This document shows, piece by piece, positions 34,765 to 45,783 of a stretch of DNA of 64,000 nt. The notes beneath the pieces are model-generated. The model was not told where the DNA came from, made no database searches, and was given only the letters and a program-made list of their open reading frames with translations. Source of the DNA: Pestalotiopsis fici W106-1. Taxonomy: Eukaryota > Ascomycota > Sordariomycetes > Amphisphaeriales > Sporocadaceae. The DNA is taken from assembly GCF_000516985.1 (NCBI RefSeq), contig NW_006917100.1, positions 1,973,490 to 2,037,489 on the forward strand. The letters are read 5' to 3'. The position numbers and the translations under genes are program-made. Positions within the stretch are counted from its first letter, which is position 1, and the number at the start of each line of letters is the position of its first letter.

Positions 34765-35218
34765 ACTAAAGGCGACGTGGCAAAAGATCACTACATTCCT
34801 ACTCTAGAAGCAACGAATGTTCAGGCAAAGCACGAGTCCATGCTAGGCACGAATGTTGAGCAATAAATCAATTAAATTGGCAAGTCTGCCGCCTTTTGAA
34901 AAGTTCAAGAACAATGTTACATATACATTTTAGCAAATCTCGTCAATAACCAAAGCCCAAAGGCTAAGCTGGACCAACTCGAGGGTAAATGAAGCCTCCG
35001 CTCAACTCGAATCAAGATCATTGAATATATCGATCGTGTCACATTTCCACAAATCCTATATAACGAAAGGTCTACACCAGTTTTCTCAAGCAGAGCTGTC
35101 TGTTACATGGACATCATCTTACGTTTCCCTGGGCTTTGCTGCAATGGACTGTCGCTGTGTTGTTCACGGCGAATGTGATTTTCTTTTTATTTACAGACTC
35201 TAATACAATTTGGCTGGG
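34765..35218. other. convergent 3' intergenic region
   Basis: 454 bp between the GH125 and aminotransferase stops; AT-rich, no gene seen. Confidence 0.6.
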
Positions 35219-36820
35219 TTACTTGAACTGATCCGCATCGTCGTTTTCATCACTTGGTGCCTTTCTTTTACTAGCCGCGTGTTCACCACCTTTTTGTATG
35301 GCATCAACCACTTTCGCAAGTCTTTCCACACCCTCAACCAGATCCTCTTCGTCCTCCCATGCAAAACACAGTCGGATGTCCTTGTCTAGCCGGACGGCGT
35401 CCTCGTCGCCCTGCACCTCAAAAAGGGCGCCGGCGCCAATCGCCAGATTCTCCTCTCGGCAGCGATCACTGATCAATTTTGTACTGGGTCCCCCAGGAAA
35501 GTGTATCCAGATAAAGTAGCCGCCAAAAATGTGCTCTCGCTCCCCATCGCCGCCCTCGAGACTGTTGGCCCGCACTTCGGCGCCCAGGGGGACGAGGAAC
35601 CGCCGCACCGCATCCATGATGAGGGCATGCCGTCGCTGGTAGGCCGGCTTGAGGTTCTCCTCGATATGCCGGGCCAAGCCCCCGCTGCCCAGTAGCGCCG
35701 ACAGCACGGCGGCAGAGAACTGGCTCGGGGCGCCGCCCGACTTTGTCGAGCCCGTCTGCGCAACGCCCAGGGCGAAATCGGGCGTCGCGTCGACCCAGCC
35801 CGTCCGCATGCCCGGCCCGACGAGCTTGGAGAAGCTCCCGTTGCTCACGGCGTGGCCAAAGTGCTGCCCGACGGGGTCGTGCCGGCTGCGCCCGAGCTGC
35901 GTGTCAATGTCCACCAGCCGCGGCAGCACCGACGTCGTGAGCCGCGAGGGATGCTCGGCGGTGTGGAGTTCCGGGGAGAGGTTCGTCGCCGGGATCAGCG
36001 GCCACTGCAGCATGTCATATACGTCGTCGCAGATCACCAGGGCATCCCACTCGCGGGCCAGCTCGACGAGGCCGCGCCGCCGCGCCAGACTCATGGTCTT
36101 GCCCGAGGGGTTGGAGAAGGAGGGGACGCAGTAAAATATGTGACGGTAAATCTTGCGGTAGGGTTTGGGGTCCTTGTACCGCGGACCCGAGGTTCCGTCC
36201 CGGCCATAGCTATCGGCCTCGAGCTTGGCAATTTCCCGGCCAAGGAACTCGAGGTCGATGCCCTCGTTATCCTCGGGCACGGCGTGCAGCCGGCCGTTGA
36301 ACCCAGAGTCCCGGAAGATGGGGCAGGCGAGAAAGTAGCACGGCGCAACCATCCACACGGCCTGCGTGTAGCTCGGGTCCGTGTAGCTCTGTAGGATACA
36401 GGCCACGCTCTGCGATGCACCACCGGTGACGGCGATCCGGTCGGCGGTCTCGTCTGTGCCATAGAATTCCGAGAGCCACCCCGCCAATTGCTCCCTCAGC
36501 GGCTGGAACCCCGGGTCTGGTCCATATTGGAGGGCCGGGACCGATATGCTGGGGTCAGAAAGGACGGACGCCGAGGCGGATTGGAGGGCAGCAGCTGGCA
36601 AAAGTGAGGGTGCAGGCCAGCCACGAAGGAGATTTATGGGCTTCAACGCAGAATTGGAATTGTCCAGATGCGATGCATTGGCGGGCGGCCTACTTACCGG
36701 CTGAGCGGTCGCCATATTGCGCTTTTGTACTATCGATACTATCGATGACGGCAGCCGAAGGCGTGAGAATGAATTGAATAGTGCAGGAGGGGTCTTGGTG
36801 TTTTTCAAGTATTTGTTCAT
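35219..36820 (-). CDS. PLP-dependent class I/II aminotransferase (YER152C-like)
   Basis: Single exon, 533 aa. Fold-type I motifs: INLLRGWPAPSLLP near the N-terminus, LQYGPDPGFQPLREQLAGWL, GASQSVACIL, the CVPSFSNPSGKTMSLARR substrate loop, ICDDVYDML (PLP-pyridine Asp) and the Schiff-base lysine in SNGSFSKLVGPGMRTGW. The closest described group is the fungal YER152C/2-aminoadipate-transaminase-like family. The amino donor and acceptor are unknown. The first 35 residues are basic and Ser-rich, ending just before a second Met (MATAQP), which fits a mitochondrial presequence with an alternative cytosolic start. The C-terminus is a charged tail (SKRKAPSDENDDADQFK). GC content is high in the middle of the gene. 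Confidence 0.92.
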   Translation of the reverse strand: MNKYLKNTKTPPALFNSFSRLRLPSSIVSIVQKRNMATAQPVSRPPANASHLDNSNSALKPINLLRGWPAPSLLPAAALQSASASVLSDPSISVPALQYGPDPGFQPLREQLAGWLSEFYGTDETADRIAVTGGASQSVACILQSYTDPSYTQAVWMVAPCYFLACPIFRDSGFNGRLHAVPEDNEGIDLEFLGREIAKLEADSYGRDGTSGPRYKDPKPYRKIYRHIFYCVPSFSNPSGKTMSLARRRGLVELAREWDALVICDDVYDMLQWPLIPATNLSPELHTAEHPSRLTTSVLPRLVDIDTQLGRSRHDPVGQHFGHAVSNGSFSKLVGPGMRTGWVDATPDFALGVAQTGSTKSGGAPSQFSAAVLSALLGSGGLARHIEENLKPAYQRRHALIMDAVRRFLVPLGAEVRANSLEGGDGEREHIFGGYFIWIHFPGGPSTKLISDRCREENLAIGAGALFEVQGDEDAVRLDKDIRLCFAWEDEEDLVEGVERLAKVVDAIQKGGEHAASKRKAPSDENDDADQFK

Positions 36821-37362
36821 TGACTAGCCGTGAGTCCTGTGACTAATAATGGTATACTCTCTATCAGTCTTCTCGTCAGTTACCCAGTCAGGTATCTCCT
36901 TGGGTGTTCCGATATCGTTCATGTGATGATGCTTGAATAAGAGGGGTCCTATCGAGCGAGTGGAGAAGAGCCATGTCCGGGCAGTAGACATCCAGAGTTC
37001 GCTAGTTAGAATGTCACCCATTTGTGGCTTAAACTCAAAAACATGACAGCCAAAAAGATAATGTAATCATGTTACGAAATTGATATTTTCGCTGGGGGTA
37101 TCTATTCATTCCTAACGTGCCATCAAGCCAAAAACAGAAACGCCAAACGGTCTTTTCTTGCTCCATACCACTGAGAGCTCCATTTGTTGTTGCATTCATC
37201 GTGAGACCATCCGTCATCCCGATCCCCCCTGACAAGATCACGCAATGGATAATTGACACCAAATGATTTGGGCCGGCATTTGTTTGCTTTTCTTGATTTG
37301 TTTTCCTTGGTTTGCTCATTTTTCTTGTTCCCTTTGCGTTTCCTAATCTTTCTTCGTGGTGT
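36821..37362. other. intergenic, aminotransferase 5' side / ESA1 3' side
   Basis: 542 bp on the minus-strand path from ESA1 to the aminotransferase. It serves as ESA1 3' UTR and aminotransferase promoter. No gene seen. Confidence 0.5.
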
Positions 37363-38856
37363 CTACCAACCCCAAGTCCTGTTGGCAGCTGTGAAAATGG
37401 GAGGCTTCCACTGAATGCGCTCCGAGTCAATCAAATGTTTTTGCTTGAGTTTCGACTTTTCTCTCTGCTCTATCAGCCTTTGCGGAATGACCAGCTTGTG
37501 TTCTCCCTTGTGGTACACCTGCATCTTCAATGCCTGCAATGTATGCTCCACGTCCTGATGAGTCATGGACAACGATTGGGAGATAGATTCGATGCTGACT
37601 TTCTCGTCACGTTCATTGCTGTCCATCAGCAAGTCCAATATATTCTCGGACCAGTACTGCCGATAACTCAGGAGACCCAAATCCGAAAGCGGCTTTTCAG
37701 GAGAGCCTTGCCTCCCTTCAATCTTTGACAATTCGTAAGAAAATTGGATAAGCAGTCGTCCAAATCCCTTTCTCTGGTACTGTGGCAGAGTCAAGATACA
37801 TGCAACATTATAACCATCTGCACATTCTTTCTCTTTGGAGAAGTAACCGACGAGATGATGCCCTTTCTCAGACTTCTGCGTCATTACGTAGAATAAGAAT
37901 GGGTCCACATCATAGTATAGAGTCTTGTGGTCAAGAAACATCTTGGAAAGCAAGCACAGGTTTCGGCACCACGTCCGTTGTCGCCTTCCGTCGATTTCAA
38001 AAAAGGAAACATAGTCGTCGCGATATATTTCGTTTCCCGGGGGGTGCTGTAGTGTGCACTTTGCTCTGTGCCGGTGGAAGGACTTTTGGTCGCCATAGTA
38101 CAGGAGACAGAACTCGCAGATGAAGATGACATCTTCCTGCGTGAAGGACTCTGGGTACGGCGAAAAGTACCAGGGGAAGAGATCGTAGCGGCCGAATTGT
38201 ACTTTGGAAATATTCCGTATTCTGGCAAGCTCGGTCGGGTTTTGAGTCATAGATCCACCCGTCCTAAGCTTTTCTATTTCGGCCTCACGACTGAACTCTT
38301 CTTCTTCCTTCTTGATGCCAGGGGTAGCAACGTCGTCATCTACATCCATGTCATCGCCGCCGGCTGCAGGTGTCTCGCCAGCCTTGACCTCGATATCTCT
38401 AGGCGTCGACGGCGCTTTTGACGTGCGCATTGAGTCGGCAAAGTCGGGATGGGGGGTGACGGCTTCGGAGGCGACACTCTGCTCCCTCTTGCCTGGTCGC
38501 TTTTGCGCCTTCTTGGAGACGGCATTTTTCTTGGTTCCCCCAGAGGGAGCTTTCTTGTTCTTTCCATCCTTTGGCTTGTCCTTGTCGGGGTTCGGCCACT
38601 CGACGTCCTGCTCGAAATCTATTCGCTTGACAGGAACCCATTCGTCGAGTCGCTTGTTGAAGTTGTCAAAGTTGCAGTAGAACTGACGCCCGCTTTTCGT
38701 GTCCTTGATGCTCAAAATCTCGGCGCGGCGCGCTTGTCCGCCCTTCTCGACCCAGGCAATGCAGCCCACTCGAATTGAATCGGGCGTTGCTTTGCTCTTT
38801 TGTCGCGGTCCATCGGACCCGACCTGAGCGTCGCCGTTCAGAGTCCCGGGACTCAT
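37363..38856 (-). CDS. ESA1: MYST histone acetyltransferase, NuA4 catalytic subunit
   Basis: Single exon, 497 aa, starting at MSPGTLNG. A chromo-barrel/Tudor-knot domain spans about 27-85 (VGCIAWVEKGGQARRAEIL, KRLDEWVPVKRID). A Lys/Pro/Asp-rich disordered linker follows. The MYST domain has the C2HC zinc finger CEFCLLYYGDQKSFHRHRAKC-type block, the acetyl-CoA loop QRKGFGRLLIQFSYELSK, the active-site Cys in VACILTLPQY and the catalytic Glu in SPEKPLSDLG. The enzyme acetylates H4 and H2A tails in the nucleus and is essential in yeast. Everything expected is present and the length is normal for filamentous fungi. Confidence 0.97.
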   Translation of the reverse strand: MSPGTLNGDAQVGSDGPRQKSKATPDSIRVGCIAWVEKGGQARRAEILSIKDTKSGRQFYCNFDNFNKRLDEWVPVKRIDFEQDVEWPNPDKDKPKDGKNKKAPSGGTKKNAVSKKAQKRPGKREQSVASEAVTPHPDFADSMRTSKAPSTPRDIEVKAGETPAAGGDDMDVDDDVATPGIKKEEEEFSREAEIEKLRTGGSMTQNPTELARIRNISKVQFGRYDLFPWYFSPYPESFTQEDVIFICEFCLLYYGDQKSFHRHRAKCTLQHPPGNEIYRDDYVSFFEIDGRRQRTWCRNLCLLSKMFLDHKTLYYDVDPFLFYVMTQKSEKGHHLVGYFSKEKECADGYNVACILTLPQYQRKGFGRLLIQFSYELSKIEGRQGSPEKPLSDLGLLSYRQYWSENILDLLMDSNERDEKVSIESISQSLSMTHQDVEHTLQALKMQVYHKGEHKLVIPQRLIEQREKSKLKQKHLIDSERIQWKPPIFTAANRTWGW

Positions 38857-39388
38857 GATGAGACCGTCGTTGATGCAATGATAAGTTGATGATGAAAGTT
38901 GAAGAAAATGCTGATTAGAAAGTGCTTTGTAAGGTTTTGTGATGTACAAAGAGAAATCAATTGAGCGTTGGCGGGGCAAGGCTGGGGATTAGCGCTTGCA
39001 GCCTTGAGAGATGCGCTAATGAAAAGTCGCTACAGGGGGGCAAGTTACCTGTAGTGCCTGCTAGCATCTTCTGCGTAACCCATGGTGTTTTTGCAACTGC
39101 CCAACGCGATTGCGATATACCTAACATGTACCTTGGGTCCCTGGACATGAGTAGGTAAATCGTCTGAAACTTTGTTGTATGATCCCGTTCAAGCCAAAAT
39201 AAAGATACGATGGAAAGCGTGTCTATTCTACAGAGGCCTTTATCTTCATTTATAAAAATTCCCATCCTTGAAAGTAGATGCATTCCCAGACCAATATGGT
39301 CTTTCATCATGACTGATTCACGACTCCTAAACGCCGATTCCATGCAAATACATAATCCTAGTGCTCAAGTAAAAATATTCACGCCACC
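38857..39388. other. ESA1 upstream region
   Basis: 532 bp between the ESA1 start and the RNH2C stop (same strand). No gene; AT-rich near 39180-39260. Confidence 0.5.
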
Positions 39389-39974
39389 TTATTTCGCACC
39401 AGAGTAGGAGTGAAGCTATTTGAAATCTTAGCATGAATCCCATACAATATGTCGGTTAGGAGGGGACAAACCTGTTCAGAAAATGATACCCATTCCTCCA
39501 TACTTCTCAGATATGGATCCGTTGCAGAGTCAGCAGTAGACTCGTGGCCCCAGATGACGAGATCATCAAAATCGGCTTTGCTGCTCAGAGGTGCAATCTC
39601 AATAGGATCCGCGAGTTCCTCGTCGTCCAAGTTTCCGTTGACCGCGTCTGTTGATCCGGGCGTCTCACGTTTCGTCTCCCCCTTCTCGACTACAGATCCA
39701 TAGTAACCAGCGGGTAGCTTGACGGTCTTGCCATGCAGCTTGCGGCCCCTTATGTACGCAGTCTTGAGATTGTCTATATCAGGAGCATCAGCGATACTGG
39801 TCTGTGGATTCATCATAGGTACGAGGTCGCCTTACCTCCATTTTCAGTCGGTTTCCAGTACGGCTCGATCGAGTTGATGCTGCCATCGTGGTGCACGCGG
39901 CATGGTAGCAGATTGACCTGCGCTTTCTTTGATCGAGAAGTGGCAGAAGAAACGGTCAGGATTGGTTGAGACAT
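39389..39974 (-). CDS. ribonuclease H2 subunit C
   Basis: Exons 39836-39974, 39472-39773 and 39389-39415 (phases 1 and 0) give 155 aa. The signature blocks are CRVHHDGSINSIEPYWKP (about 25-42), TAYIRGRKLHGKTVKLPAGY and DDLVIWGHESTADSATDPY, which match the RNASEH2C/Rnh203 family. It is a non-catalytic scaffold that, with subunits A and B, removes ribonucleotides from DNA in the nucleus. The last exon encodes only eight residues (LHSYSGAK) plus the stop; reading through its intron would add an unrelated tail, so the spliced form is preferred. The intron acceptors are GATATAG and CAAATAG. Confidence 0.88.
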
Positions 39975-42157
39975 CGCAAAGGTGGTTTGATATGTATTCA
40001 GTTGGAGCAAACGTTGACGTGAAGCCAAACACTTCTTAATCGATAGCGAAGTCGCGTTGTGTTACGGAATACTGATGCGACGCGTTAAGTGCAAGCGGAT
40101 TTGACGCGACGGGTGCAGAATATGGTGGTTCTAATTATAGCGCGATAGGTTCCGTGGGTACGGGAACTCGACTCGGTTCACACCCACTGAAGTCTGGTGT
40201 GGCACACGGCATCAAGGTAGGCCACCATCTACGCAGGTTAAGTGAAGCGACTCGATGCCCTTATTCGTTCAAGTGTTGGGTTAATTCTAAATGCGAAAAG
40301 CGAGTGAGAAGCAAAAATAGGTTTATTATGCTTTTTTCCAGCTTGATCGCCAAGAGTCGCCTGAATAGATGAGAATCGTCCTACCTATGTATTCAAGTGC
40401 TTTGAATGATATTCAGCCGACGTTTCCCCAATAGTAAGACAGTATATCACATTACTTTGATTCAGACATGTATGATCTGATTGATGATGGGTTAGGAACG
40501 AATAATTTATGTTTACAGGTACTGTTGTGCTCAATGAACTCTTTCGTGGGCTATCTTGAATGATGTGAATTGCGCACCTTGAACACAGCTCACTAAGTAC
40601 TCTGTAGTATAAGAGCATTTGCCTACTTGTTCGGCCGATTCAAACTGCCGGCATTTCCCGTAACAAATAATGGTAATTTTCCATCGACTTTGAAAAAATC
40701 GGTCTTCGGACTCCAAGATGCGCCGGCAGTGGGTATTAGATCGTGGTCAATTCCAGCTAAGCTCGGGATGTTGATAGTGTAGCGATCATAGATCCAATCT
40801 CTGCTCACAGAGGATTCTCGGCAGTTACAACCCTACCAATCGTCTTGCCGTCGCGACACTTGATTCCTCTCATGAGATGGGACTTGAAGCAAATTGAGGG
40901 AAAGGGGGGAAAACATGTTGGTACTCATATTCAAGGAGCAGTTATTTTCACTTTGAATTTGTGCCCATGCTCTTCGCACAGATGAGGCACAGACAAGACA
41001 GAAGAAACAATTGACATCTTGCACTAAGATATTGGCGTTACGGTTCAGCCCAAATAAGCCAAGATTGTGAGCCAAGCGCCCTCACGATGCTGCAGCTAAC
41101 CTTGCACCTACCCGATCGTGGGTTACACGATACATCTCGGTTAGGTATATGATTAAGATTTCCCTCGAGTGGTGCCCATCGCGCACACTATCAATTGCTC
41201 TTCGGCCGGAGGCTTGAAAGTGACCAAGTTACATACAATATGTCTGCTCCATTCCGGGGACATTATAATTGACTGGGAGAGACACTGTGTTACTGGTAGT
41301 TCACCCCAATTGTTACGAAATTTGACGCACCAATGGTTGCACTACTGTATACTCAAGTAGGAGGAAGTGACTGGTCGATCTCGCAGGCGGCTCAAGCGGA
41401 CGACGCCATTGTGTCGAGCTCACAGATATTACGATCCCTGGCCCATCTGGGTCGCCTGTTGCACGAAGCTTGTCCTGTTTCGAAACAGGAAGATGGGCGG
41501 CCCTTTGCTCATCCGTTCTCAGTATCCATGTCCGAAGCTGCCGGGTAGTTCTCCACTTTGGCCAAAAGTGCCCTAAACCCTTGATGAATCAACGATCTCA
41601 CAAGCACGTCTACGATGCGCCCGTCACCTCGATGGCCGGTAACAGACATGGATCCTATCTGTGCGCATGGTTGCAGCAAGCAACTTCTCCCTCTACGGTA
41701 TTCTTGTAATCAAGCATGATCTGCGGTCCCCGGACGCGGGGCTAGCTGAGTACACAGGCATGTCTGCCGGGCTTGAACTCTGTTTTTAAAGTAATGTCGT
41801 CCTCGTCGTTCTGCGCATCTAGTGTGACCTGTCTTGCCCGTAGTGTTTACAGCTCTCCCTCCACTATCTTGACTCCTACGAGCCTCTATCGTGCGTATAC
41901 GTTGAGACACAATCGCTAGGAAGCACTCGAGAACCCCACATTGGGCTTACTTGACACTGCTGAACGTCACGACCACTTATTCCGTGAGACAGTATCGCCG
42001 TTCTTCTCTCTCCGGCAACTGAGATCAACGGGTACACCACTTATACTTTCCTTTCTCTTCTATCTTGCACCTCCGTTGCTCATTGACCAACCAACACGAC
42101 ATTCTCGCCAATTACTCTGTGTACTCTGGCGTCAATCGCGCACATTGAGTTGTAATT
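39975..42157. promoter_or_regulatory. 2.2-kb divergent region, RNH2C / CFA synthase-like
   Basis: No supportable gene in either strand. Reading frames of up to about 112 codons show no domain or splice logic. Sequence is of mixed composition with no long repeat. Confidence 0.5.
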
Positions 42158-43768
42158 ATGGCGCCATCGTTACCGGCATTTGTGGTTCGGCCATTTACAC
42201 GCTGTGCGGATATTGCACGCGGTACTCTAGGCAGCCTAACTTGGGAACCCGCCCTGGCCGTGGCCAAGCCAGCGATTGACTCGGTTTTTTCCAAGATTGA
42301 AGTCGGCACGCTGTTGCTCGTGGACAAGCCGGCAGGTACACGACAGTATTATGGCCAAAAGCTCAGCTCAAAGACGACCGAGCTGAATGGCGCCGAGTAT
42401 GCGGAGAGAAGGGCCGACAGCATCCCACGGGTGGAGATCGTGGTGAACAGCGACGCCTTTTGGATGCGCCTGTTCTTGTTTGCCGACATGGGATTTGCCG
42501 AGTCATATATGCTGGGCGAGTTTGAATGCGCCGATCTAACAGCGTTCTTCAAGGTCTGTCAAACTCATCTCCCTCCAGTTCTTGGCTTGGCGATTGTTAT
42601 TCTGACAAGTTGGCGCAGCTTTTCATTCTGAATAGAGATCAGATGAGCAATGGAACAACCCTGTTCTCTGCACTGTCTGGGGCCATCACTAGCATTGCGC
42701 GCAACACGAATACCTTGTCCAACGCGCTTCTCAACATTCAGGCGCATTACGATATTAGCAATGACATGTTTGCAGCTTTCCTGTCAGATGACATGACATA
42801 CTCGTGTCCAATCTGGAAGCCGAGAGGACTGGCGCCCAACGAGACCCTGGAGGACGCTCAAGGGACAAAGTTGCAGCGATTTATCGATGGTACGAAGATC
42901 AAGGGATCCGACCACGTCCTCGAGATTGGAACTGGCTGGGGCTCGTTTGCGATTGCAGCGGTCCGACAGACTGGGTGCCGCGTCACGAGCCTCACCCTGT
43001 CAAAGGAGCAGAAGCAGCTGGCCGAAGAGCGCATTAGAGCCGCCGGGTTTGCCGACAAGATTGAAGTGAAGCTGATGGACTACCGAAAACTCCCGATTCC
43101 CGAGAAGCCTTACGACAAGATTGTCTCAATTGAGATGTTGGAGGCGGTGGGAAAAGAGTTTCTGGCGACATACTTTTCGCACATTAACCGACTGCTGAAG
43201 AAGGATGGCGGTATCGCTGCCTTTCAATGCATCACAATGCCCGAAGGGAGATATGAGGCATATTCAAAAAGCGAAGAGTAAGTCAATATCAGAAAATATG
43301 AATGCGCATGGGACTCACCACAGATACAGTTTCATCAACAAGCACATTTTCCCAGGTGGTCATCTGCCCTGCATTACGCAGCTACTGAATCATATCAATA
43401 CCGAGTCAAACGGGACATTGATTGTCGAGAAAGTCGAGAACATTGGTGGTCACTATGCAAAAGCCTTGCGACTTTGGAAAGAAAAGTTCTTGGGGAACTT
43501 TGAGTCCAAGATTAGGCCAGCGTTGAAGCTGGAGCACCCAGACATGACTCAGGACGAAATTGACGTGTTCAGGCGAAAATGGGAGGTAAGTGATCCACAC
43601 CCACAGATTGAGTCTGTCTATTTATCACGATTGGTCGATTCGCTAACATGATTTCAGTATTATTTCACATACTGCGAGGCTGGATTCGTCACAAAAACAT
43701 TGGGCGACGTTATTATCACGGTTGGACGGGAGGGCGCACTGGAGTTGATGGAAGATGTCCCGGTATAA
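42158..43768 (+). CDS. cyclopropane-fatty-acyl-phospholipid synthase-like methyltransferase
   Basis: Exons 42158-42553, 42619-43277, 43324-43585 and 43658-43768 (phases 0, 2, 0) give 475 aa. The N-terminal third is the CFA-synthase lipid-binding region (VNSDAFWMRLFLFADMGFAE, YMLGEFECADLTAFFK). The methyltransferase has AHYDISNDMFAAFLSDDMTYSC, the SAM loop VLEIGTGWGSFAIAA, VTSLTLSKEQ, IVSIEMLEAVGKEF and the late NIGGHYAKALRLWKEKF block. These enzymes transfer a methyl from SAM onto a lipid double bond. In fungi the product has rarely been shown; cyclopropane or methyl-branched fatty acids are possible. It is not the sphingolipid C9-methyltransferase, which has N-terminal membrane spans. Confidence 0.92.
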
Positions 43769-44631
43769 TGAGCCGTCCATGGTGGTTTCTAACTCATGAC
43801 ATGATGGGCCAAGACCCGATGATAGATGCGTCTGGGAGCGGGGTGATGTAAGCGGTGATTACTTGGGGGAACCTGGATACTGTTTGTTGATCATTGTGTA
43901 TATAGTATACGACAAGGTCTCCATGACTTTGTGGTGTGTATACCTACCTACCTAGAGCAGGCCTGGCCCCTATTTCGAATGATACCCTCTCTTCTATACA
44001 AGCTGCCTGAGTTTATGTCATCGCATAAAAACCCCCCTCCTCTAAACGTTCCAACTTATGCAACACACACCAGTGACCCCACCTTGAAAGTCAGCCCACT
44101 ACTAATGTACGTACCTCCATTGCTACCCCTCAATCAGATGCACTGCATGCATGGACTCCAGCGTGGAACATCGATAGTGGGACGCGCAAGATGGGACACG
44201 ATTGCGCTCCATGCATTCCAGCAAGTGCCTTGAGTGCCTCCCTCCAATGCTGCTCTAGACTAAAGAAGCCCCCTAATAATGACCTACATTAGATACAGTA
44301 GGTAGACACATTGATATTTGTTTGACCGCTCATTTCTCGAGACAAGTTGGCTCGTGTCGACGATCGGCTACTTCATTGCGTGCAATTGTGCATTCTATTC
44401 TATCCATTCATCTGACGGGTCGCCACGTGTTATCCGGTTGCTAAAACGACTTGTTTATAAGTGACCTGGTCAGGGTAGTCCGAGTCCATCATCTCCTCCT
44501 TCTCCTCCTCCTCCACCTCCAGCTTCAAGTAGTAGTAGCTTTCCTGCATTTCTTTGACCCAGCTCACTTCCAGCTTTCCACTCTCCTCCACTTACCCAAA
44601 CCACCAACCCACCCTTCGAAACATCACCAAC
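43769..44631. promoter_or_regulatory. GLTP upstream region
   Basis: 863 bp with no gene. TTATAA lies near 44455, and a strong CT-rich tract (44489-44520, repeated CTCCTC) precedes the ATG at 44632. Such tracts mark transcription starts in highly expressed genes of filamentous fungi. Confidence 0.55.
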
Positions 44632-45335
44632 ATGTCTGTCCCTGCTTTTCCCCCCGGCGGTACTCTGCTCGACACCTTCAAGCAGTCGTTTGTCGACGTC
44701 CCTGTTGACGCCGAGAAGGACAATGCCATTGCCACCACCCAGTTCCTCGACGCCGCCGAGTCCCTGACAACCATCTTCGACGCTCTTGGCTCTGTGGCCT
44801 TTTCTCCCGTCAAGAACGATCTTCTCGGCAACATCAAGAAGCTGAGAGAGCGCCAGCTGGCTGCCCCTGCTGAGTCCGAGACTGTCCAGGCTCTGGTCCT
44901 GAACGAGCTCAAGACCAAGAAGCACGTTGCTACTGAGGGTCTGGTGTGGTTGGTCCGGTAAGACCTCATCTATCCTTTGTCCCCATCTCCGCCACTGTAG
45001 AATTGTCACGGAATGCTGATCGAATATTCTCCCGTCCCAGTGGTCTTGACTTCACCTGCATTGCCCTCTCCTCGAACGTCAACAGCGAGAAGGAGGAGCT
45101 TTCCGACTCGTTTCGCAACGCCTACGGCTCAACTCTCAAGCCCCACCACAGCTTCCTGGTGAAGCCCGTGTTCAGCGCCGCCATGAGCGCCTGCCCTTAC
45201 CGCAAGGTCTTCTACGAGAAGCTGGGCTCCGACCCCGAGAAGGTCCAGGCCGAGCTCCGACCCTACCTCAAGAGTCTGGAGCACATTGTTGCTATCCTCA
45301 AGGGTTTCCTTGACCGCAAGGAGGCCAAGTGGTAA
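44632..45335 (+). CDS. glycolipid transfer protein, HET-C2-like
   Basis: Exons 44632-44957 and 45041-45335 (phase 2) give 206 aa, the normal GLTP length. The glycolipid head-group site is intact: Asp, Asn and Lys in the NDLLGNIKKL helix (about 64-73), Trp in GLVWLVRGLDF and His in LKPHHSFLVKP. The protein carries glycosphingolipids between membranes in the cytosol. The Podospora homologue HET-C also determines vegetative incompatibility with NWD2-type NLR partners, so this locus may be polymorphic in populations. Codon use is strongly C-ending, which with the CT-rich promoter suggests high expression. Confidence 0.95.
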
Positions 45336-45783
45336 AGAACGCAACGCGCCAGTGCCAACAACAAGACAAAATTAAAAGAAAAAATATATAAAGTCGGTGG
45401 TATATGGGACGCCTAGGCTAAACAAGAGCTGGCGATCTCAGCAGACCCGTATCGGGACACTGCCTGCGGCGGACTGCAATGCCTCAAAGAAACAAACTGC
45501 ATTGTGCTCTTCTGTATCAAATACCTAAATCACTTTTGAAAGCACTAGATGAACTCTGAATAGTCGAGTGAATTTGCTTTATTCTATCGACCAATAACCA
45601 TTCTGATGCGCATTAGATTTTGCTGGACGATCAATGAAAGATATTTCCGCCGTCAAGCTCTATAAATTTGATACATTACATTGATTAATATGTCGCCGTG
45701 TCGCGTATGGGGGTGTCATCTTTCGTTCTTCGCGCGTAATGGGGGGGGGGGGGGGGGGAATTTCTTTGCTCCGTGCAATCTCT
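45336..45783. other. convergent 3' intergenic region with G18 run
   Basis: 448 bp between the GLTP and multicopper oxidase stops. It holds AT-rich 3' UTR sequence and an uninterrupted G run at 45741-45758, which is a C run in the oxidase transcript. Confidence 0.6.
45741..45758 (+). repeat. homopolymer run of 18 G
   Basis: Eighteen consecutive G, 25 bp past the multicopper oxidase stop codon. Such runs are unstable in replication and hard to sequence, so the exact length is uncertain. Confidence 0.8.

Noticed and set aside
39379..39471. Read-through C-terminus of RNase H2 subunit C
   Set aside because: Splicing a GTTTGT...CAAATAG intron gives the short conserved ending; the unspliced tail has no counterpart in the family.
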